From: Limisphaerales bacterium | GTDB lineage: Bacteria > Verrucomicrobiota > Verrucomicrobiia > Limisphaerales > UBA1100 | DNA: 64,000 nucleotides | Assembly (NCBI GenBank): GCA_014382585.1 | Contig: JACNJL010000060.1 | Location: 1 to 64,000 of the forward strand | Direction of reading: 5' to 3' | Shown here: piece by piece, positions 51,314 through 59,890 of the stretch | Position numbering within the stretch: the stretch's first letter is position 1 | How the letters are laid out: the number at the start of each line of letters is the position of its first letter | Notes under the pieces: generated by a model | The model's database searches: none | The model's input: only the letters and a program-made list of their open reading frames with translations | Told to the model about the DNA's origin: nothing | Program-made: the position numbers and the translations under genes

Positions 51314-51853
51314 ATGTCCAAAAAAGAAATCGAAATCATCCTCACCGAAAACGTGGTGAGTCTGCGTGCCGCCGAGGGCGATGTGGTGAAGGTGAAGCCC
51401 GGCTACGCGCGTAATTTTCTGTTGCCGCACGGAAAGGCGATCCCCGCTTCTGCCGGCAATCAGCGGTACATCGAATCGCTGCAATCCCGCCGTGCCGAGC
51501 GCGAGGCCACCGAGCGCCAGCATATGGAGGAACTCCTCGACAGCCTCAAGAGCCTGCGTCTGCACGTTAAAGTAAAGACTGGCGAAGGCGGCAAAATGTT
51601 TGGCTCCGTTACCGCCGGCACTATTTGTGATGAATTGCACAACCAGTTTGATCTCGAATTGGACCGTAAAAAAGTGGCGCTCGCCAAACCCCTGCGCGAG
51701 CTGGGCGAGTTTGATGTGAAGCTCAAGCTGCACACCGATTTGGAAGGCGAACTGAAAGTGTTCGTGGAAAGCGAAAACCCGCTGCCCACCCCGCAGTCCG
51801 TGGCTGATGAAGAAGCCGCCAAGAAAGCGGCTGCGGAAAAAATCGACGAATAA
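51314..51853 (+). CDS. rplI: 50S ribosomal protein L9
   Basis: 179 residues. The N-terminal domain includes EIILTENVVSLRAAEGDVVKVKPGYARNFLLPHGKAI with the L9 signature around GYARNFLLP, then the long connecting helix (RRAEREATERQHMEELLDSL), and the C-terminal domain GKMFGSVTAGTICDEL. The last 20 residues are Ala/Lys/Glu-rich. A strong terminator follows 16 nt after the stop, ending this ribosomal operon. Confidence 0.94.
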   Translation: MSKKEIEIILTENVVSLRAAEGDVVKVKPGYARNFLLPHGKAIPASAGNQRYIESLQSRRAEREATERQHMEELLDSLKSLRLHVKVKTGEGGKMFGSVTAGTICDELHNQFDLELDRKKVALAKPLRELGEFDVKLKLHTDLEGELKVFVESENPLPTPQSVADEEAAKKAAAEKIDE

Positions 51854-51869
51854 TCGGATGTTTTTCATC

Positions 51870-51901
51870 GCCGCTCCGGATTTAACCGGGGCGGCTTTTT
51901 T
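51870..51901 (+). terminator. rho-independent terminator after rplI
   Basis: GCCGCTCCGG (51870-51879), loop ATTTAA, CCGGGGCGGC (51886-51895): 10 bp with one G-U, followed by six T residues. Its place 16 nt beyond rplI marks the end of the prs-to-rplI or rpsF-to-rplI transcript. Confidence 0.9.
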
Positions 51902-51988
51902 ATGCCCAGCCCGCTGTGAACAAGCGGGGGGGGACGCCAGCAACTTCGCGTTGCCATTGCAGGGAGCAATCGTGTTCCCTTGGCGCGT

Positions 51989-53521
51989 ATGATTGACACG
52001 CCCGAAGGGCCCATTCCGGAACCGCCGATGGAGGATTTGGTGAACGCGCCGCGCCGCGCCCCCAATTCTCCTGAAGCCAAATCCACGCCCGCGGGCCGAA
52101 CGCCACCCCATTCCATTGAAGCTGAGCAGGGGATTCTCGGTTGCCTGATGCTCGATGCCGCGTCCGGATTAGACTTCTGCCTCGAACGCATTCGCGAGCC
52201 GCGACAGCTCAGTGATCCTCCCTCCGATAAAGGCCCGCGCGGCAAGCGCCGGCCGCCGGGCGACACGTTTTTTTATGAGCTGAAGCATCAACTCCTCTTT
52301 GAGGCGATGATCGATATCGTGGAGTCGCGGCAGGCGGTGGACATTATCACGGTGAAGCAATTCCTCTCCGACCGCAAACAACTCGAAGCCGTCGGCGGTG
52401 TGGCGTACCTCAACACGCTGATGGACAGCGTGCCCTCGGCGGCCAATCTTGAATATTATTTCAACATTGTTTGGGATAAATATTTGCTGCGCAAAACCGT
52501 GCGCACCTGCACCGAGATTGTCACCCAAGCCTACGAGCACGAGGGTGAAGTGAATCGCCTGCTCGATGAGGTAGAAACCCGAATCCACGGCATCAACGAC
52601 GAACGCGCCGGCGACGTCAGCACGGACATGAAAAAACTCGTGCACGCCGCCATCGATCGCATCGAAGAGTACCACGAACGAAAGGGAAAGATTTCAGGTG
52701 TGCCTTCCGGCTACAAAGTGCTCGATCGGCTGACCGATGGCATGCACGCAGGCGAGATGATCGTCATCGCCGCCCGTCCTTCGATGGGCAAAACCAGTTT
52801 GGCGATGAACATTGTGGAGAACATCACGCTGGACGAAAAAATTCCCGTGGGGGTGTTTAGTCTGGAAATGACCGCCGAGGCATTGGTCACCCGTATGATT
52901 TTCTCCAATGCCCGCCTTAATTCCAGCAAACTACGTGAAGGGAAAATGAATGATCGCGACTTTCCGCGCATCAACACCGCGGCCGGCAAACTCCACAACG
53001 CACCACTGTACATCGACGACACCCCCGGCCTCTCCATCCTGCAGCTGCGCGCCAAGGCCCGCCGCATGCACACGCAGCATGGCATAAAACTCATTGTCAT
53101 TGACTATCTTCAGCTGCTTCACTCTACTTCGCGCCGGGCGATGGACAATCGGCAGCAGGAGGTTTCAGAAATCTCCAGCGGCATTAAGGCGTTGGCTAAA
53201 GAATTAAAAGTGCCGGTGATTGTGCTTTGCCAGTTGAACCGTGAAATGGAGCGGGATAAAAACCGCAAGCCGCGCTTGTCGGATCTCCGCGAATCCGGCG
53301 CGATCGAGCAGGACGCCGACTTGGTGGGACTGCTTTACAAAGTTGCGCAGGACGAGGACGCCGATGGTGCAGATGAAAGCGAAGGGTTGCCTGTAAATTT
53401 GTTAATCGCCAAGCAACGCAACGGGCCCACCGGGGACGTGCCCTTCACGTTCCTCAAGCCTTATACGCGCTTTGAGCCCGCCGCGGGAATTAATGACAAC
53501 GATGTGCCGCATGAAGACTAA
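51989..53521 (+). CDS. dnaB: replicative DNA helicase
   Basis: 510 residues from ATG 51989. The N-terminal domain begins at PPHSIEAEQGILGCLMLD and carries a basic insertion (PPSDKGPRGKRRPPGD). The RecA-like domain has Walker A IAARPSMGKTSLAMNI, VGVFSLEMTAEALVTRM, Walker B IKLIVIDYLQLL, and the arginine-finger region LCQLNREMERDKNRKPRLSDLRESGAIEQDAD, quoted in part. It unwinds DNA at the fork. The 40-residue N-terminal Pro/Ala-rich extension is unusual. Its last 11 nt overlap the bamA start. Confidence 0.94.
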   Translation: MIDTPEGPIPEPPMEDLVNAPRRAPNSPEAKSTPAGRTPPHSIEAEQGILGCLMLDAASGLDFCLERIREPRQLSDPPSDKGPRGKRRPPGDTFFYELKHQLLFEAMIDIVESRQAVDIITVKQFLSDRKQLEAVGGVAYLNTLMDSVPSAANLEYYFNIVWDKYLLRKTVRTCTEIVTQAYEHEGEVNRLLDEVETRIHGINDERAGDVSTDMKKLVHAAIDRIEEYHERKGKISGVPSGYKVLDRLTDGMHAGEMIVIAARPSMGKTSLAMNIVENITLDEKIPVGVFSLEMTAEALVTRMIFSNARLNSSKLREGKMNDRDFPRINTAAGKLHNAPLYIDDTPGLSILQLRAKARRMHTQHGIKLIVIDYLQLLHSTSRRAMDNRQQEVSEISSGIKALAKELKVPVIVLCQLNREMERDKNRKPRLSDLRESGAIEQDADLVGLLYKVAQDEDADGADESEGLPVNLLIAKQRNGPTGDVPFTFLKPYTRFEPAAGINDNDVPHED

Positions 53522-56228
53522 CATTTTGAAGACCACCGTTTTGGCCCTGTTGTTGGCCGCGCCTTTGATCATCGCCCAGCCGGCTGCCGCTCCTCCCAAG
53601 GTGGGGGAAGTCAAAGTTACGCTAACCAGCTTCGGTAGCGGCGATCCGGATATCACCGAAGCATACGTGCGCAATCACATCCGAATTCGCCCCGGTGATG
53701 AATTTCGCCCCGGCATGACCAATCCGGGCGTGCATGCCCTGATGCAAACCGGTCGATTCCACAACGTGCGTGTAGACGCTTCAGAGGAAAACGGAAAAAT
53801 CACACTGACCTTTGTTGTCGTGGCCTATCCTAAAGTGACCTCGGTGGATTTACTGTTGCGTCGACCCGATGGGACGACACTCACCGCTGCATCTTTACAG
53901 ATTAAAGAAAAAGATTTGTTGAAGAAAATTACCCTGCGCAAAGGAAGCCGTTACAGCGACGCCCAACGACAAGCCGACGCCAAAGCTCTGCGGGAACATT
54001 ATGAGGATAAGGGCTACTATCGGGTAAGCGTAACTAGCGAAGCTAAACGACAGGAAAACGGGAAGTTATCCGGTGCCGTGGAATATTACATCACCGAAGG
54101 TGAGCAATTTCAAATTGAAAACATGACCTTTGAAGGCAATGAAAATTTTGATTCCGATGACCTGATGGATTTTGTGAAAGCCCGCGAACGGCGTCGCTGG
54201 TTCAACCCCATCAGCTGGTTCACCAATGACGGACGCATTCGTCCGCTGGAATTACAGGCAGATATTGACCGGCTGGAAACCTACTACCGCAATCGCGGCT
54301 ATTTGGATGCAAAAGTTCAAGTAGCCCACACCGCCGACGAAGTGCTTGCCGGTGAAACCTACCAACACCACATCAATACGCTAAATAAAGCGCGGGCAGA
54401 TTTGGAATTATTGGAACTGAGCTTGGCTGATGAAGAGGGCAAAGGAGACGCCGCCGATGAAGATCGTTTGGATTTGCTGGAGGATAAAGTGGATGATCAG
54501 GAAGATGTGGTGGACGACGCGGAAGATGAACTGGAAGATTTTCTCGATGACGCCTCATATGTAGACCTCGTTTTCAAAATCACCGAAGGTCGGCGTTATC
54601 ATGTCGGCACGGTCGATTTCGAATACTACTGGCAAAACGCGCGTGATGGCGAAACCACGCGACTGGACGCGGGGCCCGACGGTGCCGCCAAACCTGATTT
54701 CAAGCCGGTGATCCCCAAGCTCACACTCATATCACTCATTCGCATGCGCGAAGGCGAGGTGTACGCTCCCGAAAGTCTGCTTCGCAGCGGCCCAAAATCC
54801 GACCTGCGATCCATCAAAAACTATTACGGGCGTAAATCACACATTAACGCCCGCGTGCTGCGGGTGGTTCGGAAACCGGTGACTGGCACCGACAAAATAA
54901 ATCTCGTCTTCAGAATCTTTGAAGGCAACCCGTTCAATCTCGAACTCGTGCAAATTGAAGGCAACGAGAAAACGAAAGACTTCGTCATCCGACGCGAACT
55001 TGCCGTCTCTGCCGGCGAACGCTTCGACTTGGGTCGGGTGGATCGCAGCCGACGCCGGATCGAAGGCATGCAAATTTTTGAAAGCGTGCGCACCTTCCCC
55101 CGCCGCGGCCCTGATGCTCGGCAGGATGCTAATCCGGGCGAGACACTCACCGACGATTTGGTCGTGGCCGTGCGCGAAAAGAATACCGGGACCTTTATGA
55201 TTGGCGGCGGGTTCAGCACGGATTCCGGGGCATTTGCTAACATCATTACGGGGCAGGAAAATTTTGACATCAAACGCTGGCGTCGGCCCCACCTGCTGCA
55301 AGGCGCCGGGCAAAAAATTCGCCTCAAAGCCGTGGCCGGCGGCAGGTACAGCAACTACCGGCTGGACTTTGAGGAACCCTGGTTGCTCGACCGGAAACTC
55401 AAGTTTACGACTGCGCTGTATGTTGAAGAGATGTCTTATTACAGCTCCAAGTTTGATGTTGATCAAACCGGCTTCACCATGGGATTGGAACGAACTCTGT
55501 TGGGGAATGACTTTTTGCGCGGCAAACTTTATTTCACACTGGAAGAAGTCGGCCTCGTAAACTTGGAATCCACCACCTCCACCGAATTGAAAAACGAAGC
55601 CGGGCATGACTTCGTGGGATTGTTGGGCGGCCGTCTCGCCTACGATACCCGCGGTGGTGGCGACCTCCCAAGCAAAGGCCAACTCACCTCCTTCGACCTC
55701 ATGGCTTCCCCCAGCATCATCGGCAGCGACAAACCATTCTACGGCTACCACCTCAAAAGCACTTGGTATTTCAAAGGCCTGCGCGAAGGCCACGTCCTCG
55801 AATTGCGCGCCCAAAACGCAGTGGTGGACAGTTTTGAAAGTGGCAAAAACGTGCCCTACCTCTATCGCCATCACCTCGGCGGCTCACGCAATCTGCGTGG
55901 CTTTGACTTTAACGAAGTGGGCCCGCGTGGCGACCAAAACGACTATCTCCGAGGCGAAACGATGGCTCACGCCTCAGTCGAGTACAGCATCCCCACGCCC
56001 TGGGAAATTCTCCGAATCGCAACGTTTTATGACATCGGTTCGGTCAACAAAGGAGCTTATGATTTTGACTTTGGAAATTACAACGATGACTGGGGCATTG
56101 GCCTCCGGCTTCAAATTCCGTTTCTCGGCCCTCTGCGTCTCGACTACGCGTTCCCCATCACCGACGACGGTTACAACGACAGCAGCGGCAACATCAATGT
56201 GAATTTTGGCTACACCACACGATTCTAA
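53511..56228 (+). CDS. bamA: outer membrane assembly factor BamA (Omp85 family)
   Basis: 905 residues from ATG 53511 with a signal peptide to about residue 23. Four or five POTRA domains follow (to about 545), for example LREHYEDKGYYRVSV, MTFEGNENFDSDDLMDF and LETYYRNRGYLDAKVQV. The beta-barrel has the conserved L6 motif in NLRGFDFNEVGPRG and ends in phenylalanine (FGYTTRF), as outer-membrane barrels do. Residues 274-349 are an acidic heptad-like insertion inside a POTRA. It folds outer-membrane proteins; skp follows 19 nt later. Confidence 0.92.
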   Translation: MKTNILKTTVLALLLAAPLIIAQPAAAPPKVGEVKVTLTSFGSGDPDITEAYVRNHIRIRPGDEFRPGMTNPGVHALMQTGRFHNVRVDASEENGKITLTFVVVAYPKVTSVDLLLRRPDGTTLTAASLQIKEKDLLKKITLRKGSRYSDAQRQADAKALREHYEDKGYYRVSVTSEAKRQENGKLSGAVEYYITEGEQFQIENMTFEGNENFDSDDLMDFVKARERRRWFNPISWFTNDGRIRPLELQADIDRLETYYRNRGYLDAKVQVAHTADEVLAGETYQHHINTLNKARADLELLELSLADEEGKGDAADEDRLDLLEDKVDDQEDVVDDAEDELEDFLDDASYVDLVFKITEGRRYHVGTVDFEYYWQNARDGETTRLDAGPDGAAKPDFKPVIPKLTLISLIRMREGEVYAPESLLRSGPKSDLRSIKNYYGRKSHINARVLRVVRKPVTGTDKINLVFRIFEGNPFNLELVQIEGNEKTKDFVIRRELAVSAGERFDLGRVDRSRRRIEGMQIFESVRTFPRRGPDARQDANPGETLTDDLVVAVREKNTGTFMIGGGFSTDSGAFANIITGQENFDIKRWRRPHLLQGAGQKIRLKAVAGGRYSNYRLDFEEPWLLDRKLKFTTALYVEEMSYYSSKFDVDQTGFTMGLERTLLGNDFLRGKLYFTLEEVGLVNLESTTSTELKNEAGHDFVGLLGGRLAYDTRGGGDLPSKGQLTSFDLMASPSIIGSDKPFYGYHLKSTWYFKGLREGHVLELRAQNAVVDSFESGKNVPYLYRHHLGGSRNLRGFDFNEVGPRGDQNDYLRGETMAHASVEYSIPTPWEILRIATFYDIGSVNKGAYDFDFGNYNDDWGIGLRLQIPFLGPLRLDYAFPITDDGYNDSSGNINVNFGYTTRF

Positions 56229-56247
56229 TTTAAACATACTGAACATC

Positions 56248-56823
56248 ATGAAAACCACACTCACAGCACTTTTACTCGCCACGGCAATCCTCCTCCCCAT
56301 CAGCGCCTCTGCAGCCGGGGAGCAAAAAATAGCCATTGTTAATGTTGAGAAAGTTTTCAAAGGATATTGGCGTACGGATGTCGAAGATCAACGGCTGAAA
56401 AAAGAGGTGGAAAACGTAGAGAAACGCATCGCTGTCGAGGATAAAAAACAGGCGGAACGGTTGGCCGAACTGAAAAACATGAGCACGGTATTGCAGAACC
56501 CCAATTTGAACCAAGCTGCGCGCGCGCGCCACAAACAGCAATTTGATGTCAAACAACGGGCGTATCAGCAAAGTGGCACGACATTAAATAACTGGAAGGC
56601 CTCACAGCAAAAAGATCTCCAGGAAAAAAGTCGCAAGGCCTACGCAAAAATTCGTGAGGAAATTCAGGCGGTCATTTCAGCTCAAGCCAAGAAAAGCGGT
56701 TTCACTGTAGTGGTGGATTCCAAAGCCCTGCTATTCTCTTCGGCTGAACTGGATATTTCCACGCAAGTGCTGGCGCAACTGAATATCAATGATCCGGGCA
56801 AAGTTGCTCCGAAGAAAAAATAG
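56248..56823 (+). CDS. skp: periplasmic chaperone Skp/OmpH family
   Basis: 191 residues from ATG 56248. Signal peptide MKTTLTALLLATAILLPISASA, then KIAIVNVEKVFKGYWRT, the Skp opening strand. A long charged coiled coil (about 45-140, RLKKEVENVEKRIAVEDKKQ) and the C-terminal strand GFTVVVDSKALLFSSAELDIS complete the trimeric jellyfish fold. It holds unfolded outer-membrane proteins on the way to BamA, encoded just upstream; the bamA-skp order is common. Confidence 0.88.
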   Translation: MKTTLTALLLATAILLPISASAAGEQKIAIVNVEKVFKGYWRTDVEDQRLKKEVENVEKRIAVEDKKQAERLAELKNMSTVLQNPNLNQAARARHKQQFDVKQRAYQQSGTTLNNWKASQQKDLQEKSRKAYAKIREEIQAVISAQAKKSGFTVVVDSKALLFSSAELDISTQVLAQLNINDPGKVAPKKK

Positions 56824-56852
56824 CGACCGAGTTTCGGTGGGTTAAAAGCAGG

Positions 56853-57695
56853 TTAGGGCAGGATTTCAACTGCCGCCACACTCCCATTTTTCACCGTGAA
56901 CCGTGCGGTACGATTTGTTTGGCCTGATTTCATATCGCGAATGGTCAGGCCAGAGAACATCCATATCTCTCCTCGTTTTTGGTTCGGATTACCAAAGGCA
57001 GTGGTCAGAATACTGGAGGGTTTCCCAATATAATAAGAGAGTTCCTTCGAGGCATCCGTTCCATTGACTTGCCAGGGGTGGTTTCGGCCGGCCGGTGTTT
57101 TTCCGGTCAAAGGGCGGCCATTTAAATCAAAGGCCGCCCGACGCAGCACCTTGCCCCGGATTTTTGTTGAAAGCACCATCACTTTGTTAGTTTTGCCATT
57201 GGAGTGAAACGTAATCCACGGCCCCACACGGAATCCATTTGTGTAGTTCGATTTACTGCGCGGTTTGCCATTGGCATACCACCCGTACGCTGGGCCGTTT
57301 TTTAGGCCTTGGATGTAGTTCACCCGGTACTTTGTTTGTTTGGCACCGGGATAGGTGACCCGAAACATTCCGTGCCACAATCCATCTTTTATGGGGATTA
57401 TGGCTTTGGTTCCGTCCTTGTCACTTCTGAACGCATTGCCGGTGAATCGATTTTTGCCTTTGTAATACACGCGCACGACGTTGGTGACCACGGCGGTTGC
57501 ATTGGTTCGCCGGATATATTTCATGGTGGTGATATCAACCGGAGGCGCCGTGATACCGGCCCCCGTTGTTGTGTTGGTCGGAGCGTTGCCTTGATTGATT
57601 TTGGTGGTGCTGATATCCGAACCACCTTCGCCATCATTGCCGCAACCGATCAGTAAAACCGCAAACGCACACAGTACAACCCCAGCAATTTTCAT
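56853..57695 (-). CDS. MORN-like lipoprotein with BamE-like C-terminal module
   Basis: 280 residues from ATG 57695, chosen because it gives a lipoprotein signal (MKIAGVVLCAFAVLLIGCGND). A threonine-rich spacer follows, then MORN-variant motifs (KDGLWHGMFRVTYPG, YIQGLKNGPAYGWYANGKPRSKSNYTNGFRVGPW in two parts). The end (ILTTAFGNPNQKRGEIWMFSGLTI then ARFTVKNGSVAAVEI, split here) resembles BamE/SmpA and the C-terminus of the propeller at 40265-41758. It is probably anchored in the outer membrane. Convergent with skp. Confidence 0.68.
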   Translation of the reverse strand: MKIAGVVLCAFAVLLIGCGNDGEGGSDISTTKINQGNAPTNTTTGAGITAPPVDITTMKYIRRTNATAVVTNVVRVYYKGKNRFTGNAFRSDKDGTKAIIPIKDGLWHGMFRVTYPGAKQTKYRVNYIQGLKNGPAYGWYANGKPRSKSNYTNGFRVGPWITFHSNGKTNKVMVLSTKIRGKVLRRAAFDLNGRPLTGKTPAGRNHPWQVNGTDASKELSYYIGKPSSILTTAFGNPNQKRGEIWMFSGLTIRDMKSGQTNRTARFTVKNGSVAAVEILP

Positions 57696-57756
57696 AGCTC
57701 CAAATCTACTCCAAACTCCGCCAAACTCAACCATTTTCAAGCTTTCTATAGGTAGT

Positions 57757-58941
57757 TTATTCTGACTCACTCTGTCGTTTTTGTTCGGTGTCCAATAGTA
57801 ATGTGTGAGTTTCAGCCAGTATATCAGGAATGCGATCGGCAAACGGGCTGTTCCGAAGGGTTTCGGGCAGCCCGTAATGATCCAATTTTCCAACGTGTTC
57901 GCCTGGAAACCAATGATCGCCTTGACCTAGCAAATTGTAGCGCATCTTGCCCCAGTCCACCAAATCCAGCCCTTTGGCGTAGGTCCACAGGCGCAAGATT
58001 TCGGTGAGGTTAACCTCGCCCGGCACGTCCACATACTGCGGCAAACCTTCGGGCCAACGGGCGCACCAATCCGCGCCGTGGGTTTCGGTGAGAGCGTCGC
58101 GCAGGCGTTTTTCGATTGCGTCGAGGGTGGCGGAAATTGAGTCATCGTGTTCGAGTGCTGTGAGATGGCAGTCAAAATCCGAAGGCTTGGCCGCGCCGCA
58201 GCTCAACGTGTGCACTTCCGGTCGGTTCAAACAATAGAGATCATTAAACTGCATCGGGTGCAGCGGCGCACACAGTTCGGTGAGTTTGGGCGAGGGTGCG
58301 TACAGTTTGCCACCTTTGTCGTTGGGGCTGATGATGAAGACGCCCATGTCGCGCGCGGCGGCGGCTTCCACGGCTGGCCAGTTGAGGTCGTTCACGAAGT
58401 ACCAATGGAGGTTCACGTAATCAAACGCCTCGCTCTCGATGGTTTTAATAATGATGTCGGTGGTGGCGTGGGTGGAAAAACCGACGTGCCGCACGCGGCC
58501 TTCCTTTTGAAGCCAACGCGCCGCGGCCGCGCAGCCGTTGGGGCCGAGTGACTGGTCGAGAATTTCCTGATTGTTGATGCCGTGCAGTGAAAGTAAATCC
58601 ACGTAATCGAGTTGGAGATAATCCATCGATTGATTAAACGTATCGAGAAACTCGCGAGGGTTGGCCGAGGGAGCGACTTTGGTTTGGACGATGATTTTGT
58701 CGCGCGGAATTTTTTTGAGCACCGGCCCGAGTTGCATTTCGGATGAGCCATACCCGCGGGCGGTTTCGATGTGGTTGATGCCGACCTCGATGGCGCGATG
58801 AATCGTGGCTTCCAGGTTTTTCTGGCCGGCCTCGGGCACCTCGCTCCATTCGATATCGCTCCACTTGTGTTGATACCGCATTCCTCCGCAGGAGAACACG
58901 GGCATCTCTATGTCCGTTTTACCAAAGCGACGGTATTTCAT
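57757..58941 (-). CDS. aldo/keto reductase
   Basis: 394 residues. The N-terminal barrel begins MKYRRFGKTDIEMPVFSCGGMRYQ. INHIETARGYGSSEMQLG carries the catalytic tyrosine; the Asp of the tetrad appears changed (HIETARGYG against the usual FDTAxxYG). Lysine lies in KIIVQTKV and the YLQLDYVDLLSLHGIN strand carries the histidine. The C-terminal 100 residues (after the barrel) form the extra ferredoxin-associated type region but no 4Fe-4S cysteines are visible. It overlaps mqnD by 4 nt. Substrate unknown. Confidence 0.82.
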   Translation of the reverse strand: MKYRRFGKTDIEMPVFSCGGMRYQHKWSDIEWSEVPEAGQKNLEATIHRAIEVGINHIETARGYGSSEMQLGPVLKKIPRDKIIVQTKVAPSANPREFLDTFNQSMDYLQLDYVDLLSLHGINNQEILDQSLGPNGCAAAARWLQKEGRVRHVGFSTHATTDIIIKTIESEAFDYVNLHWYFVNDLNWPAVEAAAARDMGVFIISPNDKGGKLYAPSPKLTELCAPLHPMQFNDLYCLNRPEVHTLSCGAAKPSDFDCHLTALEHDDSISATLDAIEKRLRDALTETHGADWCARWPEGLPQYVDVPGEVNLTEILRLWTYAKGLDLVDWGKMRYNLLGQGDHWFPGEHVGKLDHYGLPETLRNSPFADRIPDILAETHTLLLDTEQKRQSESE

Positions 58942-59786
58942 GGCTCCACAAATTCCAATTCCGGTCGGTGATCAATCAGCCCCGCTTCGTGGGCTTGGCG
59001 GAGGAAGCGCGTGATGGTGTCGCGGCCTTTGTCGCCGTAGTCGAGCGTCCAGTGGTTGACGTACATTCCCACGAATTGATCGGCCAATTCCATTCCCATA
59101 TCGCGGGCGTATTGCAGCGCATGGGCGACGGCTTCGGGGCGATGGTCGAGGCTGTACTGGATGCTTTCGGTGAGCAGATCGCTGATGACTTTGCGTTCGT
59201 CGGCGGGGATGCGTTTGTGAATGACATTGCCGCCGAGCGGCATCGGCAGGCCATCGTTTTCTTCGCCCCACCACACGCCGAAATCCTGGCAGCAAACGAG
59301 TCCTTCATTTTCGTAAGTGAGCTGGCCTTCGTGAATGATGAGGCCGACATCGGCAGTGCCGGCGTTGACGGTTTGGAAAATTTCATCAAAGGGCACGACG
59401 AGGTAATCAATCTCGGCCTTCGTTTTCCCCAGCCACAATTGCAACGCGAGGAAGGCGCTGGTCATTTCGCCGGGGATGGCGATTTTTTTGCCAGCCATCT
59501 CTGCGCGTGAAATTTTTCCCGGAGCCACGAGCATCGGCCCGTAGCCATCGCCCATGCTCGCGCCGCTGGGGAGCAGGGCGTAATCGACGCTTACGGAGGG
59601 ATAGGCGTGGATGCTGATGGCGGTGATATCCAGCTCGCCGCGCGTGGCGCGTTCGTTGAGGGTTTGGATGTCCTGCAGGATGTGCTCGAACTCGTACCCG
59701 CGCGAATCAATGAGCCCTTCCGCGAGGGCATAAAACATAAAGGCATCGTCCGGATCGGGCGAATGGCCGAGCGTCAACTTCGTCAT
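58938..59786 (-). CDS. mqnD: 1,4-dihydroxy-6-naphthoate synthase (futalosine pathway)
   Basis: 282 residues, a periplasmic-binding-protein fold without signal peptide. Diagnostic parts: LTLGHSPDPDDAFMFYALAEGLID at the start (HSPDPDD), LDITAISIHAYPSVSVDYALLPSGASMGDGYGP in part, DVGLIIHEGQLTYENEGL with the catalytic-region histidine, and PLGGNVIHKRIP. It converts cyclic dehypoxanthine futalosine to 1,4-dihydroxy-6-naphthoate, so this organism makes menaquinone by the futalosine route. Other mqn genes are elsewhere. Confidence 0.93.
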   Translation of the reverse strand: MTKLTLGHSPDPDDAFMFYALAEGLIDSRGYEFEHILQDIQTLNERATRGELDITAISIHAYPSVSVDYALLPSGASMGDGYGPMLVAPGKISRAEMAGKKIAIPGEMTSAFLALQLWLGKTKAEIDYLVVPFDEIFQTVNAGTADVGLIIHEGQLTYENEGLVCCQDFGVWWGEENDGLPMPLGGNVIHKRIPADERKVISDLLTESIQYSLDHRPEAVAHALQYARDMGMELADQFVGMYVNHWTLDYGDKGRDTITRFLRQAHEAGLIDHRPELEFVEP

Positions 59787-59890
59787 CGCCGCGAATGTGG
59801 CCGAATGCCCGCGCTCTGTCCAACCATAGATTAAAAATGGCTGGCAATCCGGCGGGGCTCTGGCAGTCTCGCCCTCTGCTTTATCTGGCC

